From NCBI GenBank assembly GCA_002352545.1, contig DEIO01000030.1, positions 1 to 33,365 on the forward strand: 33,365 bases of DNA, given 5' to 3'. How positions within the stretch are numbered: position 1 is the stretch's first letter; each line of letters opens with the position of its first letter. The translations under genes were made by a program, and so were the position numbers. Shown here in pieces: positions 14,676 through 23,748 of this stretch. The stretch is from Patescibacteria group bacterium UBA2772 (GTDB lineage: Bacteria > Patescibacteriota > Minisyncoccia > Moranbacterales > DUUL01). The notes beneath the pieces were generated by a model that had not been told where the DNA came from, did not search any database, and saw only the letters and a list, made by a program, of their open reading frames with translations.

Positions 14676-17600
14676 CTAGACCATCTTTCTTTGATTTCCA
14701 ACAATCTGAACATTCTCAATCAACTTAGCCAATCCAGTTAATTGATTTTTAGTCAAAGAATTTCCTTTCTCCAAATAAGTAATGATGCTTGTTGATATAT
14801 TCTTTTCTGAAAATCCTACTTCGTTATAGATATCATCAGCTACCTTTATTCCAACGCTATTTTCTTGATAAAATTGCTTTGCTTGGATATCTGTTGTTTT
14901 TACTTTATCAGCTGCGATTTGTACAGAAGCAAGAAACTTCTTTCCTTCTGTGTCAGCAAATAAAGCTCTTTCTTTGTCAGAAATACGATCTAAGAAATTG
15001 TCAGCTGTAACTTCTAAGCTACTAGAAGAATTTTCAGCTAAATTATTAGATTGCAATCCTTCGCTTGGAACGTTTTGAGCTGTCCCAAAAGCATTATCCA
15101 TGTCTTCCATAGAATGTCCTACATGAAAACGTAGGTAATCATCTGCCTGCATCGAAAGTTCTGTTGCATTGGGATTCCAAGCACTCAACATATTAGAAAT
15201 TTTCTGGAGCTCCTTAAATTCATCATAACTAACACCATCTAAAATGCTTTCTTGTTTTAGCTCTTTTATATTCACAAGCCCTTCTTTCGTTTTCCAAATT
15301 GAGGCAACATCTTCCTTGCTAGCTGGAACTTCTTCTAAAAGTTTAGCAACCGAAATATTTTTAACTGAATGCCAAATCTTTGAGTCTATTTCAATACCAG
15401 CATTCATAAGCTCATCATTCATACTAGCTTCCATCAACTCAATATCGATACTACTAGAGTTGTTTATCCCTTCCACATCAACTACCTTTGCTGGATCATC
15501 TAACTCGGCTAGTTCTTCTTCTGCCCGTGCTATGTCTTCAGCATACTTAGAACCAAAACTCTCAATGCTTTTTGGTTCCACAAAGTTTTTTATAATCAAA
15601 CCATCTTGATCCAATTTAATTTCTTGACCAACCTTTAAATGCCTGAATCTCCAATCAATAAAATCATTAGCTTTCTGCTGGGACATACCTTTGGCTAAAA
15701 GCTCTTTAGACATATTTTTTTCAAAAGAAACCATGGTTTTAGCAGTCTCTCCCTGATCACCACCATAATGTTCAGCAACTTTTTCCCAAACATCCTCTCC
15801 TGGCTTCAGTTTTGTATCTAACACGCTTTCTATTGGTACCTCTTTTGGACCAACACCTCTCTCTGCTGAATCCTCTGCAACTTTAAGATTTTCAACGGGC
15901 TCTATTATTGGTTGGTCTGTTTCACCTAGTTGTCCTACTACTTCCTGTGATCCCGATGTTTCCACTTCTTTTCCAGGAACATTGTCTAGCTGTTCTGTCT
16001 CTAAAGTTTCCACATTTTTATCTACTGATGCAAAATCTCCTTTCAATGCATTTTCTAATGTAATCTTTTCTGGATCAGCAATTTCCGTATTTTCTAATTC
16101 CTTCAAAGCAATTCCCGCCATTCTTCCCATTCTTCCGGCCTCTCTTATATCAAAAAATCCCAATGTTGCTTTAGCATCTGGAGGCAAGTTTAAACCACTT
16201 CCTCTCCAAGCAACAACTGCATCTGCTTTGGTTCTAGGAAAATCTTGTAGCTGTTTCATCGTCATTCCTCGTAAAGCTCTCCATGCACCATCTTTTTCAT
16301 TTATTTTTAACCCTTCTAACTTTTGACTCAATTCTTCAGAGGTCAATATTGTCGGCTCAAGACCTTCCATTTCAGTTTTTCTGCTTAAAACTGGACCCCT
16401 CTGGGCAGTTTCATTTCCTTGATCGAGAGATTCAGATTCCATGGTTGCTGTGGTTTCACTAACATCTCCAAACTCTGGCACCTGTCTCACTAAAGAAACT
16501 TTCTCTTCAATGTCTCCAAATTCTCTTGAGAATAAAATTCCCCCCTGTTCTTGCTTGGTTGATAACTCCATTGGCACCTCCTTACCACCAATTCTTGTTG
16601 GAATACCAGACTCCTGCATTACTTCAGTTTTCTCTGGATCAAATTCAATTCCCATTTTTTTTGCAAGCTCGCCAGCATGATCCATTATTTTTTGAGAATT
16701 TGCTAATCTAAAATCAGCTATTCTTTCAGCATCATCTCTTGAAAGAACAGCATCTCCAGATCCTGCCCTCATTTCTCTCGCGAAAAGAATATGCCTTTGT
16801 TGTTCTTCAGTAAATAACTCCATAGGAACTCTTTCTCCATCTATCACCGTAGGAATAAGGCCTTCTGATGTTATTTTCATATTATCACGATCAACTTCAA
16901 TCCCCATTTTTTTCGCAATACCCTCTGCTAAATCAAGTTGGTGGTCAGTCTCAGCACGCATCATAAAACTCTTTTCTCCTCTTCTTAGTTTTTTCCTCCA
17001 AAGACTCTCTGCATCTTCATTAACAACACCTTCTCCACTAAAATGTTCTGCAAGAAATTTTTCATGAGCCTCTGGACCGAATCTAGTTTGAAATCTTTTG
17101 TACGCATCCGTATCCTGAAAACTTCTCTTTTCAAAGCGCAAACAAGACCTGGCAAAAGCTTGGTCTTCTGAGCCTATTTCTATATTTTTTTCAGCCTCAG
17201 CTTTATCCTTAGCTGTTTCCTCGTCACCTTCTAAATCAACAACATCTTTTGTTGCAGAACTAGCTTCTCTTTCCAAAACAAGACTCTTTTGTTGATCTTC
17301 CGTGAGCAATTCTATTGGAATTTTTTTACCATCTATTTCAATAGGAACATCATGATTCAAACCTCCTATTTTTACTTCAGTTCTGATACGATCAAAATCT
17401 ATTCCCATTTCCTTAGCAATCCCACTAGCCAAATCAAACCTGTGTTCTATCTTAGCACTACCCATAAAAGCTTGCTCATCTGTCATTATTTTTTGTTGCC
17501 ATAGTTGTTCAGCTTTCTCACTGTCAATCCCATCTCTACTAGTATACTTTTCAATAAACTCCTCATGTAGCTTCGGAGTAAATCTAGCTTGAAACTCCCT

Positions 17601-20600
17601 ATAAACATCTGTATCCTGAAAACCTTTTTCTTCAAATCTAGAACATGCCTTAGTAAAAGATTGCTCTTCTGGGTCTATTTCTATATTTTCTTCAGCTACA
17701 ATTCCAGGCTTGTCACTGTTTGTACCCCCTTCAGCACTTCTTGCTGCAAGAACTTTTGCTTGTTCTTCAGAAGTTAGCTCATTAAATGGAACTTTCTCTC
17801 CATTAACCTCAGTTACCACACCGTTCTTGAGCACCACTTTTGCATTGTTCGAACCTGCTTCTGAACTTAAATTAGATACATTCTTTTCAACATCTTGGAT
17901 TGGATCATTGCCTACAAAAGTTGCATTGCCATTTGCCGAGTCATATTTAACTCCAAGTTTTCCCATTACCCTTTCTCCAATAGAGTGACCACTTGCATTA
18001 GTATCAAAATCAGCTGGATCAATGAATTCAAAGTCTGTAAAAGCTTTTACACCACCGCCTACAGCAAAACCAGTTATTCCAGCTGCTGCCATAGCTTTAA
18101 TGTTGTCATTTCTTTCTACATTCATTTTCTTTTGCATCATAGACACAAGATCAATATTTTCCTTACCTTTTAGATATTTTCCTAACCTTCCCTTCTCCAT
18201 TTTTTTAACTCTTTCAGTTCTAGAAGAAGAAAGCTTGTCCCTTGTTGATGCAAAAACCTTTGCACTAGCTGCACCACTGATCAATGACCTCACCAATCTA
18301 GCTGTTCCAGTTGAAGCGCCTGCTCCAATTGCCACACCAGCAGCGGCACCACCTGCCAAAGCACTTGTTGCGCCTAATGTACCAGCCAATGTAACTCCTA
18401 TTGCAATTTTTTGTGCCTTTGAAAAATTGCTATATTTTTCGAATAGCTTCTTTACGATACTCTTGTCTTTTTCACTTAAAGCCTCTTTCTTTGCAAGATT
18501 TAAATCAAGCATCTTATTGTGCAAATCCTGCATAAGAGTTATTTTCTCTACAACCCTCTCACCATTTTCATCTAGTTTCTCACTATCAATAACCTTCTCT
18601 GTATACATATATTCATGCATAAGTTTCTTTCTTTCTTCTCTTTTCTTCCCAGTAATTTTTTCACCAATAGATTCATTAGCATAACTACTATTCTCTATTG
18701 CACCTCTACGCTTCTTGGTTGTAAGTTCTGCAAAATCGGAATGTGCATTTTTAAAACCTGCCTCAGCATCTTTCATTGACTGTTTTGCGTTAATAAGTTC
18801 TTTCATTGCCTCTGCATCATTACCGAAAGAAATCCCCATTTTAGCAAGATTTTTTTTAACAATATTCAATTTTGCTGCTTTTTTTTCGAAATTAACCTTT
18901 GTAGTTTTCCAGTTCTCAAAACTATCATTCATATTCTTCTGACTTAACTGATCAGGACTAAGTTCCTTTTTTTCAGGCTTATGTTCAATTTGACCTTGTT
19001 TATCTTTGATCTCTTCCCATCCTGCATCAATTATATCTAGATCACTATTGTCTATTCCTTTAGCTTTTACGATATCTTTACCCTGAGAATCAATATTTAC
19101 CAATACACCTTCTACTTTTCCCCCTTCAACTGTTTTTTCCTGAGAAGTTTTAACACCTTCCTTAAATATCTCGCCGACTTCTAAGTCCTTTTCTAAATCC
19201 TCTGGTTGTTTGGCTATTTCTCCTAACTCCTTTGTTTCTACTTTTACATCTTTAACAGAAGAATCTTTGGTGAAATTTTCATTCTCCGGAACATACTCAG
19301 CTAAAGGAATCCTTGAATACACTCCTTTTTCATCTTTTTTAGCAAAAACATCAACTCCTTTAGCAGAAATCCAAAAACTTGCTGGGCTTTTCATTAACTG
19401 AATTTTTACTTGATTCTGTCTTCTCTGCTTTGAATATTTAAGCTTAGAAATAACAAATGGCCCTCCCTTCTGAGAATTTTCATAGACAAATTCCTTGGTT
19501 CTGCCAAATTTTTCGCGAAAATCTTCGTATTCAGCTTTCTTCATTTTTGGCTCCTCCTGAGGAGAAAAATTTTTTTCAGTGTACTTATCCGCTAATAAAT
19601 TTTGTAATTCATCCGGAGAAACTTTTCGACTATCCTTATCTCCAGACTCTTTAATCTTAACATCCCATTCTGTATCACTCCTCCTATAATAATATGAAAC
19701 AATTTCTAAACTGTCATTTCCGTCTTTTGTTTGATGTTTCGAACCAACCACCCCAAAAAGATCCATCAAACCATCAAGACTAATAATGTCCCCTTTTTGT
19801 TTTTCGAAATTTTTAAACTCCATTGAATCAACTTTCAAAGCTGTTCCATCACCAGCTAATTCATTTTCTTTAACGTTTAATTCTCCTTCAGCAATTTCAT
19901 CATATTCCTTCATCAGTGCAAGAAAAGATGACAATTTTATTTGTTGTTCATCGATTCCATCCTCCCAATCAGAATCCAAGCTAATAACGTTCACGCCTTC
20001 TTCATCTTTCCTTGTTCCCTTTGGTAGAAAAATAACCTGCACCATATCATTGTTATATCCTACAACTTTCATTTGTCTCCCATCTTTCTTGTTAGCATAA
20101 ACCTTTTCTGGATCGAGCTTCATAGACTCAAAAAATTCTTCACTAGGATCCTTATCACCAAACTCGCTCTTAACTTTTTCACTTTCAGGTGCAATTTTTA
20201 TCGCATCTTTGTCCTCTAACTCTTGCTCGCTAACTGCTTCTGGTTCAGACTCAACAATATCATCCAAAACAGCTTCTTCTTTTTTTGTATCTAATGTTTC
20301 ATCTTCATGCTCTTTTGCTTTCGAGGTGGAATCTTTTCCAGCCTTAGTCTCTACTTGATTGTCTTCCTCTAATTCCCCCATTCCAGCTTCTTCAACATCT
20401 TTTATAAAATCGTTTTCCACTAAACCAATTTCTTCTCCTTTGATTATCTTAACAAGTCTTCCATATCTCTTGCTCTCTAAAAAACTACAAATTTTATCTG
20501 TAACAGCTTCCTCATTATTTGAATCAAGTACTCCACTACGAACATCATTAGCCAAATCAATTGATAACTCAACTAAAATTTCTTTTAATTTTCCAGTTCG

Positions 20601-20765
20601 TTCTTCTCTGTTGTTTTCCGTATATTTCCTCAGATAGTCGTTTATAACCTCTGATGTAAATATTTTTTCAAAAGCACCTTTTAAGTCCACTTCATCAAAT
20701 TTTTCACCTTTATCAATTTCTCTTGAATCCTTTAGTTGACCTCTTTGTTCTTCTTTGTTTTGCAT
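14676..20765 (-). CDS. Giant repeat-containing membrane protein of the ATPase operon
   Basis: About 2029 aa, the largest gene in the window. I start it at ATG 20765; a TTG at 20777 would add four residues, and neither has an SD. Order: an acidic N-terminus with SH3-like beta segments (KVYANKKDGRQMKVVGY near 220; EFVYENSQKGGPFVI near 424), a charged coiled-coil region (about 600-785), Gly/Ala-rich membrane-type segments (IAIGVTLAGTLGATSALAGG from about 787; AMAAAGITGFAVGGGVKAF near 890), four tandem or partial repeats (about 938-1415), and a LysM-like segment (KPGEDVWEKVAEHYG near 1650, LKVGQEIKL near 1712). There is no enzymatic motif and no N-terminal signal peptide. It is first in a four-gene operon with the ATPase, so I infer a structural scaffold or secreted substrate of the machine. 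Confidence 0.85.
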   Translation of the reverse strand: MQNKEEQRGQLKDSREIDKGEKFDEVDLKGAFEKIFTSEVINDYLRKYTENNREERTGKLKEILVELSIDLANDVRSGVLDSNNEEAVTDKICSFLESKRYGRLVKIIKGEEIGLVENDFIKDVEEAGMGELEEDNQVETKAGKDSTSKAKEHEDETLDTKKEEAVLDDIVESEPEAVSEQELEDKDAIKIAPESEKVKSEFGDKDPSEEFFESMKLDPEKVYANKKDGRQMKVVGYNNDMVQVIFLPKGTRKDEEGVNVISLDSDWEDGIDEQQIKLSSFLALMKEYDEIAEGELNVKENELAGDGTALKVDSMEFKNFEKQKGDIISLDGLMDLFGVVGSKHQTKDGNDSLEIVSYYYRRSDTEWDVKIKESGDKDSRKVSPDELQNLLADKYTEKNFSPQEEPKMKKAEYEDFREKFGRTKEFVYENSQKGGPFVISKLKYSKQRRQNQVKIQLMKSPASFWISAKGVDVFAKKDEKGVYSRIPLAEYVPENENFTKDSSVKDVKVETKELGEIAKQPEDLEKDLEVGEIFKEGVKTSQEKTVEGGKVEGVLVNIDSQGKDIVKAKGIDNSDLDIIDAGWEEIKDKQGQIEHKPEKKELSPDQLSQKNMNDSFENWKTTKVNFEKKAAKLNIVKKNLAKMGISFGNDAEAMKELINAKQSMKDAEAGFKNAHSDFAELTTKKRRGAIENSSYANESIGEKITGKKREERKKLMHEYMYTEKVIDSEKLDENGERVVEKITLMQDLHNKMLDLNLAKKEALSEKDKSIVKKLFEKYSNFSKAQKIAIGVTLAGTLGATSALAGGAAAGVAIGAGASTGTARLVRSLISGAASAKVFASTRDKLSSSRTERVKKMEKGRLGKYLKGKENIDLVSMMQKKMNVERNDNIKAMAAAGITGFAVGGGVKAFTDFEFIDPADFDTNASGHSIGERVMGKLGVKYDSANGNATFVGNDPIQDVEKNVSNLSSEAGSNNAKVVLKNGVVTEVNGEKVPFNELTSEEQAKVLAARSAEGGTNSDKPGIVAEENIEIDPEEQSFTKACSRFEEKGFQDTDVYREFQARFTPKLHEEFIEKYTSRDGIDSEKAEQLWQQKIMTDEQAFMGSAKIEHRFDLASGIAKEMGIDFDRIRTEVKIGGLNHDVPIEIDGKKIPIELLTEDQQKSLVLEREASSATKDVVDLEGDEETAKDKAEAEKNIEIGSEDQAFARSCLRFEKRSFQDTDAYKRFQTRFGPEAHEKFLAEHFSGEGVVNEDAESLWRKKLRRGEKSFMMRAETDHQLDLAEGIAKKMGIEVDRDNMKITSEGLIPTVIDGERVPMELFTEEQQRHILFAREMRAGSGDAVLSRDDAERIADFRLANSQKIMDHAGELAKKMGIEFDPEKTEVMQESGIPTRIGGKEVPMELSTKQEQGGILFSREFGDIEEKVSLVRQVPEFGDVSETTATMESESLDQGNETAQRGPVLSRKTEMEGLEPTILTSEELSQKLEGLKINEKDGAWRALRGMTMKQLQDFPRTKADAVVAWRGSGLNLPPDAKATLGFFDIREAGRMGRMAGIALKELENTEIADPEKITLENALKGDFASVDKNVETLETEQLDNVPGKEVETSGSQEVVGQLGETDQPIIEPVENLKVAEDSAERGVGPKEVPIESVLDTKLKPGEDVWEKVAEHYGGDQGETAKTMVSFEKNMSKELLAKGMSQQKANDFIDWRFRHLKVGQEIKLDQDGLIIKNFVEPKSIESFGSKYAEDIARAEEELAELDDPAKVVDVEGINNSSSIDIELMEASMNDELMNAGIEIDSKIWHSVKNISVAKLLEEVPASKEDVASIWKTKEGLVNIKELKQESILDGVSYDEFKELQKISNMLSAWNPNATELSMQADDYLRFHVGHSMEDMDNAFGTAQNVPSEGLQSNNLAENSSSSLEVTADNFLDRISDKERALFADTEGKKFLASVQIAADKVKTTDIQAKQFYQENSVGIKVADDIYNEVGFSEKNISTSIITYLEKGNSLTKNQLTGLAKLIENVQIVGNQRKMV
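16520..17950 (-). repeat. Tandem protein repeats in the giant gene
   Basis: Two full units of about 145 aa are encoded at about 17700-17265 and 17195-16775. They share NIEI..E.Q.F, RFE..., FQDTD.Y..FQ.RF, IAK.MGI, and VP(I/M)EL.TE.QQ. A half unit (about 16745-16520) keeps LAKKMGIEFD and VPMELSTKQEQ, and a short leading one (about 17950-17725) keeps VNGEKVPFNELTSEEQ. The conserved ending is a (K/E)(V/I)P-x-EL-x-T-x-(E/D)QQ element. Confidence 0.8.
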
Positions 20766-20886
20766 AGATTTACCCAATAATCTTGCTTAGATATTTTATT
20801 TTTATTTTTATTCTTCAACACCAAACCAAACAATAAGCTTTTATTAACCCTTTTGTGTTGAAATTATAGTCAATTTATTTACCTAT

Positions 20887-20915
20887 ATTATACCATATAA
20901 CATTTACAATACCAA
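20887..20915 (-). promoter_or_regulatory. Promoter of the giant-protein/ATPase operon
   Basis: On the minus strand: TTGGTA (20915-20910), 17-bp spacer, TATAAT (20892-20887) preceded by TGG (extended -10). It leaves a leader of about 115 nt before the ATG at 20765. Confidence 0.65.
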
Positions 20916-20931
20916 TTAAAGCAAATATAAT
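20903..20931 (+). promoter_or_regulatory. Promoter of the 549-aa glycosyltransferase gene
   Basis: TTTACA (20903-20908), 17-bp spacer, TATAAT (20926-20931). Its -35 region overlaps that of the divergent operon promoter, so RNA polymerase binding to the two is probably mutually exclusive. Confidence 0.65.
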
Positions 20932-20963
20932 GAAGGCAGACTAACAATCTTACAAAAACAAAA

Positions 20964-22613
20964 GTGCCTATTACAAAAAATAACTGTTCTGACCACAAAA
21001 AGAATCTGCTGAGTTCATTAAATAAAAATAAAAAATTAATTTTTTGGGTGATTATCATATTACTCTTATTTACTGGAACTTGGTTACGATTCTATAAATT
21101 AAATCAGCTTCCTTTTGGATTAAATAAAATTGAATCACATAATGCTATTAGAGCAATTGATTTTAGCGACGAAAATGAGTCATTTATCAAAAATAACTCC
21201 TTTACATATATTTCAGAACATTTAACTTTACTTAGTTTTGATTTTTTTGGCATCAATATTTTTGCACTAAGATTTATCAGTAGTATTTTAGGAACGTTGA
21301 CTCTTCTTGGATTTATCTTTTTATTAAAAGAACTGAAATTTTCTAGAAGATTAATCCCTCTAGGAACTTTTTTTCTAGCATTTTCGTTCTGGCATATAAG
21401 CTTATCTAGAAATGGTCAGATTGATGCTCTGATTCCATTTTTAATTATTGTAATATCCACATTACTCCTACGTGGAATTAATAACAAAAAATATTTACAA
21501 TTCTCAGTAGCAGGTATACTTCTTGGAACTAGTACCTGGCTTCATCATCTTGGAATCGTCATTTCTATTCCAATTATTTTTTCACTACTTTGCTTTATTA
21601 CATTGAACAAAAAAAACTTTAGTACATTGCGATATAAATTTTTAATATTTATTTTATTAACATTATTTTTTTCAATACCTCTCTTTTTACAACTCAAACA
21701 AAATCCGGAATTATTAATAGAAACATACAAAACAAATTTGGGCATTGAAAAAACAAACTTATTAAATTTCCAAAGCATCATTACATGCATTAGTTCTGTT
21801 TTTTACACCGGAGATTTCAATCAAACAAATAATCCATTGAGATTACCTCTAATTCCTTTTGCTTGGTCGATATTGTTTATTTTAGGTCTTATTATTTCAT
21901 TCAAGGAATTATTCGTTCTTTTTTTTAAAAGAAAATCTTTTATTCCAAAAAATATACTAGCGATACTTTTCTCTTTTTCAAATATTCTAGCAATGATTTT
22001 TCTGCTTCTACTAAGTAAAAATACTTTTTTGAGTTCAAAAAATCTAATATTAATAATTCCTTCTATTCTTGTCCTTTGCTTGATTCCTTTTGAGTATTTC
22101 TCTCAGGTGTATCAAAAATTAAAACTATCAAACAGGCTTTATATGAAAAAATGGAGATGGAAAATTATACAAGCTTCTCTTTTGGGAATATTGGTATCAA
22201 TCTTAATTTCTGGCTTTTCTCAAATTCATCTTTATTTTCAAATTTGGCCCAACAGCAACGAAGCTAAAATCGTATTCCAAAAAAAAGAGCTGACCTTTGG
22301 AAAAATTATCAAAAGCATAGAAAGAAAAAAGAATAATTTCATAATCTTGCCCCAAAGTGTCATTGACTCCAAAAGAAATTCAATTGCTAATATAGATGCT
22401 ATCAGGTTTATTGGTTTCCCTGAGATAAAACATTATCAATTCTTAAACCAAGAAGAAGGAACAAACCAAACACATTGTAAGGAATCTTTATTTGTTTTTT
22501 ATGAAATAGATGATTTTATGCGCAAACAATTTCAAAAAAAATGTCCTGAAAATAAATTTCAAGAAATAAGTTCCTACAATGAGAAGGAAGTTTTTTGGAC
22601 TATGAAAGAATAA
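20964..22613 (+). CDS. GT39/PMT-like membrane glycosyltransferase, variant active site
   Basis: 549 aa with about ten to twelve hydrophobic segments, and a GTG start (no SD). The fold is that of the GT-C, PMT_2/ArnT-like proteins that transfer sugars from polyprenyl-phosphate carriers to extracytoplasmic acceptors: first span, then a loop after LPFG, then FGINIFALRFISSILGTLTLLG and FSFWHISLSRNGQIDALIP as in relatives. The loop motif, usually D-E, reads GLNKIESHNA, so the acidic pair has become I-E, and the second loop lacks the usual HPP. It may use a different mechanism or substrate, or be inactive. A soluble C-terminal part of about 140 residues follows the last span. It is followed 47 bp later by the receiver-domain gene, possibly co-transcribed. 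Confidence 0.75.
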   Translation: MPITKNNCSDHKKNLLSSLNKNKKLIFWVIIILLLFTGTWLRFYKLNQLPFGLNKIESHNAIRAIDFSDENESFIKNNSFTYISEHLTLLSFDFFGINIFALRFISSILGTLTLLGFIFLLKELKFSRRLIPLGTFFLAFSFWHISLSRNGQIDALIPFLIIVISTLLLRGINNKKYLQFSVAGILLGTSTWLHHLGIVISIPIIFSLLCFITLNKKNFSTLRYKFLIFILLTLFFSIPLFLQLKQNPELLIETYKTNLGIEKTNLLNFQSIITCISSVFYTGDFNQTNNPLRLPLIPFAWSILFILGLIISFKELFVLFFKRKSFIPKNILAILFSFSNILAMIFLLLLSKNTFLSSKNLILIIPSILVLCLIPFEYFSQVYQKLKLSNRLYMKKWRWKIIQASLLGILVSILISGFSQIHLYFQIWPNSNEAKIVFQKKELTFGKIIKSIERKKNNFIILPQSVIDSKRNSIANIDAIRFIGFPEIKHYQFLNQEEGTNQTHCKESLFVFYEIDDFMRKQFQKKCPENKFQEISSYNEKEVFWTMKE

Positions 22614-22660
22614 TACTTTATACTAAAATCACAAAGAGGGATTTAAATTAATTTTTTGAA

Positions 22661-23068
22661 ATGACAACAACAGATCCAGGACAATTTAAAGTATGTATAA
22701 TTGAAGACGAAGAAAATATTCGTGAATTATATAGAATCAAACTAGAAGGCGAACATTACCAAGTCTTTACTGCTAAAGACGGTTTAGAGGGCTTGGAATT
22801 GCTTAAAAAGGTCTCCCCTAACATTGCACTCATTGATTTGATGATGCCAAATATGACTGGCTATGAACTAATGGAAAAAATGAAAACAGACCCTCAATTG
22901 AGAAATATCCCTATCATAATTTTAACAAACTTTGATGATACAGAGTCAATAAATAAAACAAGTCACTTTAATGCTGAATTCTATCTAGTTAAAGCACAAT
23001 ATTCACCTATTGATGTTGCTCGCATCGTGAAAGAAGTTCTGGATTCAAAGCACGATTTCTTGATTTAA
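22661..23068 (+). CDS. Receiver-only response regulator
   Basis: 135 aa, a single CheY-like receiver domain without output domain. Seen: the acidic pocket VCIIEDEEN (about residues 12-18), the phosphoacceptor aspartate in NIALIDLMMPNMTGYE (about 59), the threonine in IIILTN (about 89), and the lysine in FYLVKAQYSP (about 111). All receiver landmarks are intact. No histidine kinase is encoded in this window, so its partner is elsewhere. It would signal by protein-protein contact. The gene lies downstream of the glycosyltransferase and is closed by a strong terminator at 23092-23119. Such single-domain receivers are frequent in Patescibacteria. Confidence 0.92.
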   Translation: MTTTDPGQFKVCIIEDEENIRELYRIKLEGEHYQVFTAKDGLEGLELLKKVSPNIALIDLMMPNMTGYELMEKMKTDPQLRNIPIIILTNFDDTESINKTSHFNAEFYLVKAQYSPIDVARIVKEVLDSKHDFLI

Positions 23069-23091
23069 CTAGAAATAATTTCTATCAATAC

Positions 23092-23119
23092 AACTCTGCT
23101 AATTCGTAGCAGAGTTTTT
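23092..23119 (+). terminator. Rho-independent terminator of the receiver gene
   Basis: Stem AACTCTGCT/AGCAGAGTT (23092-23100/23108-23116) with a 7-nt loop, followed by a T run. Confidence 0.9.
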
Positions 23120-23145
23120 ATTTTAAAATAAAAACTCAAATAAAA

Positions 23146-23211
23146 AAACACTACCAACTGAATTTGGCAGTGTTTCTAAGTTTAATGTGAAAACACCCAG
23201 ATCACATTAAA
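23146..23211. repeat. Two further hairpins between convergent genes
   Basis: First AAACACTaCCAA/TTGGcAGTGTTT (23146-23157/23164-23175, one mismatch), then a perfect 10-bp stem TTTAATGTGA/TCACATTAAA (23181-23190/23202-23211), six bases before the stop of the minus-strand gene. At least the first has an A run that would give a T-tail on the minus strand, so it may terminate that gene. Confidence 0.65.
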
Positions 23212-23216
23212 TTCGA

Positions 23217-23471
23217 CTATTCTGTTTTGCTGGAAGCTGGAAGCTCATTCCATTGATCCCATATAAAATTAAACTTAACGCCGCAGTCAAGGCATACAAC
23301 CTGTGGACCACCTCGTGAATCTCCGTCTTGATCTTCTCTCTCCCAAATACCAGTCCTTCTAACAACTTCACAAGAACATTCTTTTGGACTTTTTCTAAAC
23401 ATATAGTATTGTACTAAAAAAATTATATTTTCAATACAACCCAAAACAAATAGTTTACTACATTGTAGCAT
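23217..23471 (-). CDS. Small cysteine-containing protein, zinc-ribbon-like
   Basis: I place the start at ATG 23471 (84 aa); a TTG at 23489 would give 90. The N-terminus is hydrophobic (KLFVLGCIENIIFLVQYYMF, about residues 6-25) and may be a membrane anchor; another ATG inside it would leave a soluble 61-aa protein. Then KECSCE and VVCLDCGVKF supply a C-x-C and a C-x2-C pair, which together could hold one zinc ion. The end (FIWDQWNELPASSKTE) is polar. No family recognised. No SD or clear promoter; it converges on the receiver gene. Confidence 0.55.
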   Translation of the reverse strand: MLQCSKLFVLGCIENIIFLVQYYMFRKSPKECSCEVVRRTGIWEREDQDGDSRGGPQVVCLDCGVKFNFIWDQWNELPASSKTE

Positions 23472-23650
23472 ACAAAAATAAAACCCCAAAATCGGAAAAG
23501 ATATTTCTATATATCTATAGACATTAACTTTTTATTTATTTCTATATTTTAAATGTAGAAATTGAGTTAAATAAACGTTCCTTATCAAAATGGTTTTTGT
23601 TCAAAATCAGACACACTCAAACTTCTTTTTCTTTTTCTCTCAAGTAGAAA

Positions 23651-23663
23651 GTGACAATGTCAC
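23651..23663. promoter_or_regulatory. Possible operator palindrome
   Basis: GTGACA-A-TGTCAC is a perfect 6+6 palindrome with a 1-nt centre, in the intergenic stretch between two minus-strand genes and about 180 bp upstream of the zinc-ribbon-like gene. It looks like a dimeric regulator site, but no promoter is seen next to it. Confidence 0.25.
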
Positions 23664-23695
23664 CTCCTCCGCTTTTTTTATTTCACTAAAGTTTT

Positions 23696-23727
23696 AAAGG
23701 GATACACCAAAATTGGCACATCCCTTT
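23696..23727. terminator. Weak terminator-like hairpin
   Basis: AAAGGGAT/ATCCCTTT (23696-23703/23720-23727), with inner CCA/TGG pairing. It lies downstream of the 75-aa minus-strand gene. The T-tail on either side is short. Confidence 0.5.
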
Positions 23728-23748
23728 TGTAAATCTTTTATATCTGCA

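Noticed and set aside
18022..18684. 220-aa plus-strand frame inside the giant gene
   Set aside because: It is antisense to the Gly/Ala-rich membrane region of the 2029-aa protein, has biased Ser/Phe/Leu composition and lacks start signals. It is a shadow.
11266..20765. Conjugative plasmid or prophage segment
   Set aside because: Only the ATPase resembles a transfer gene; relaxase, VirB4, capsid and integrase are all missing, and housekeeping genes flank both sides.
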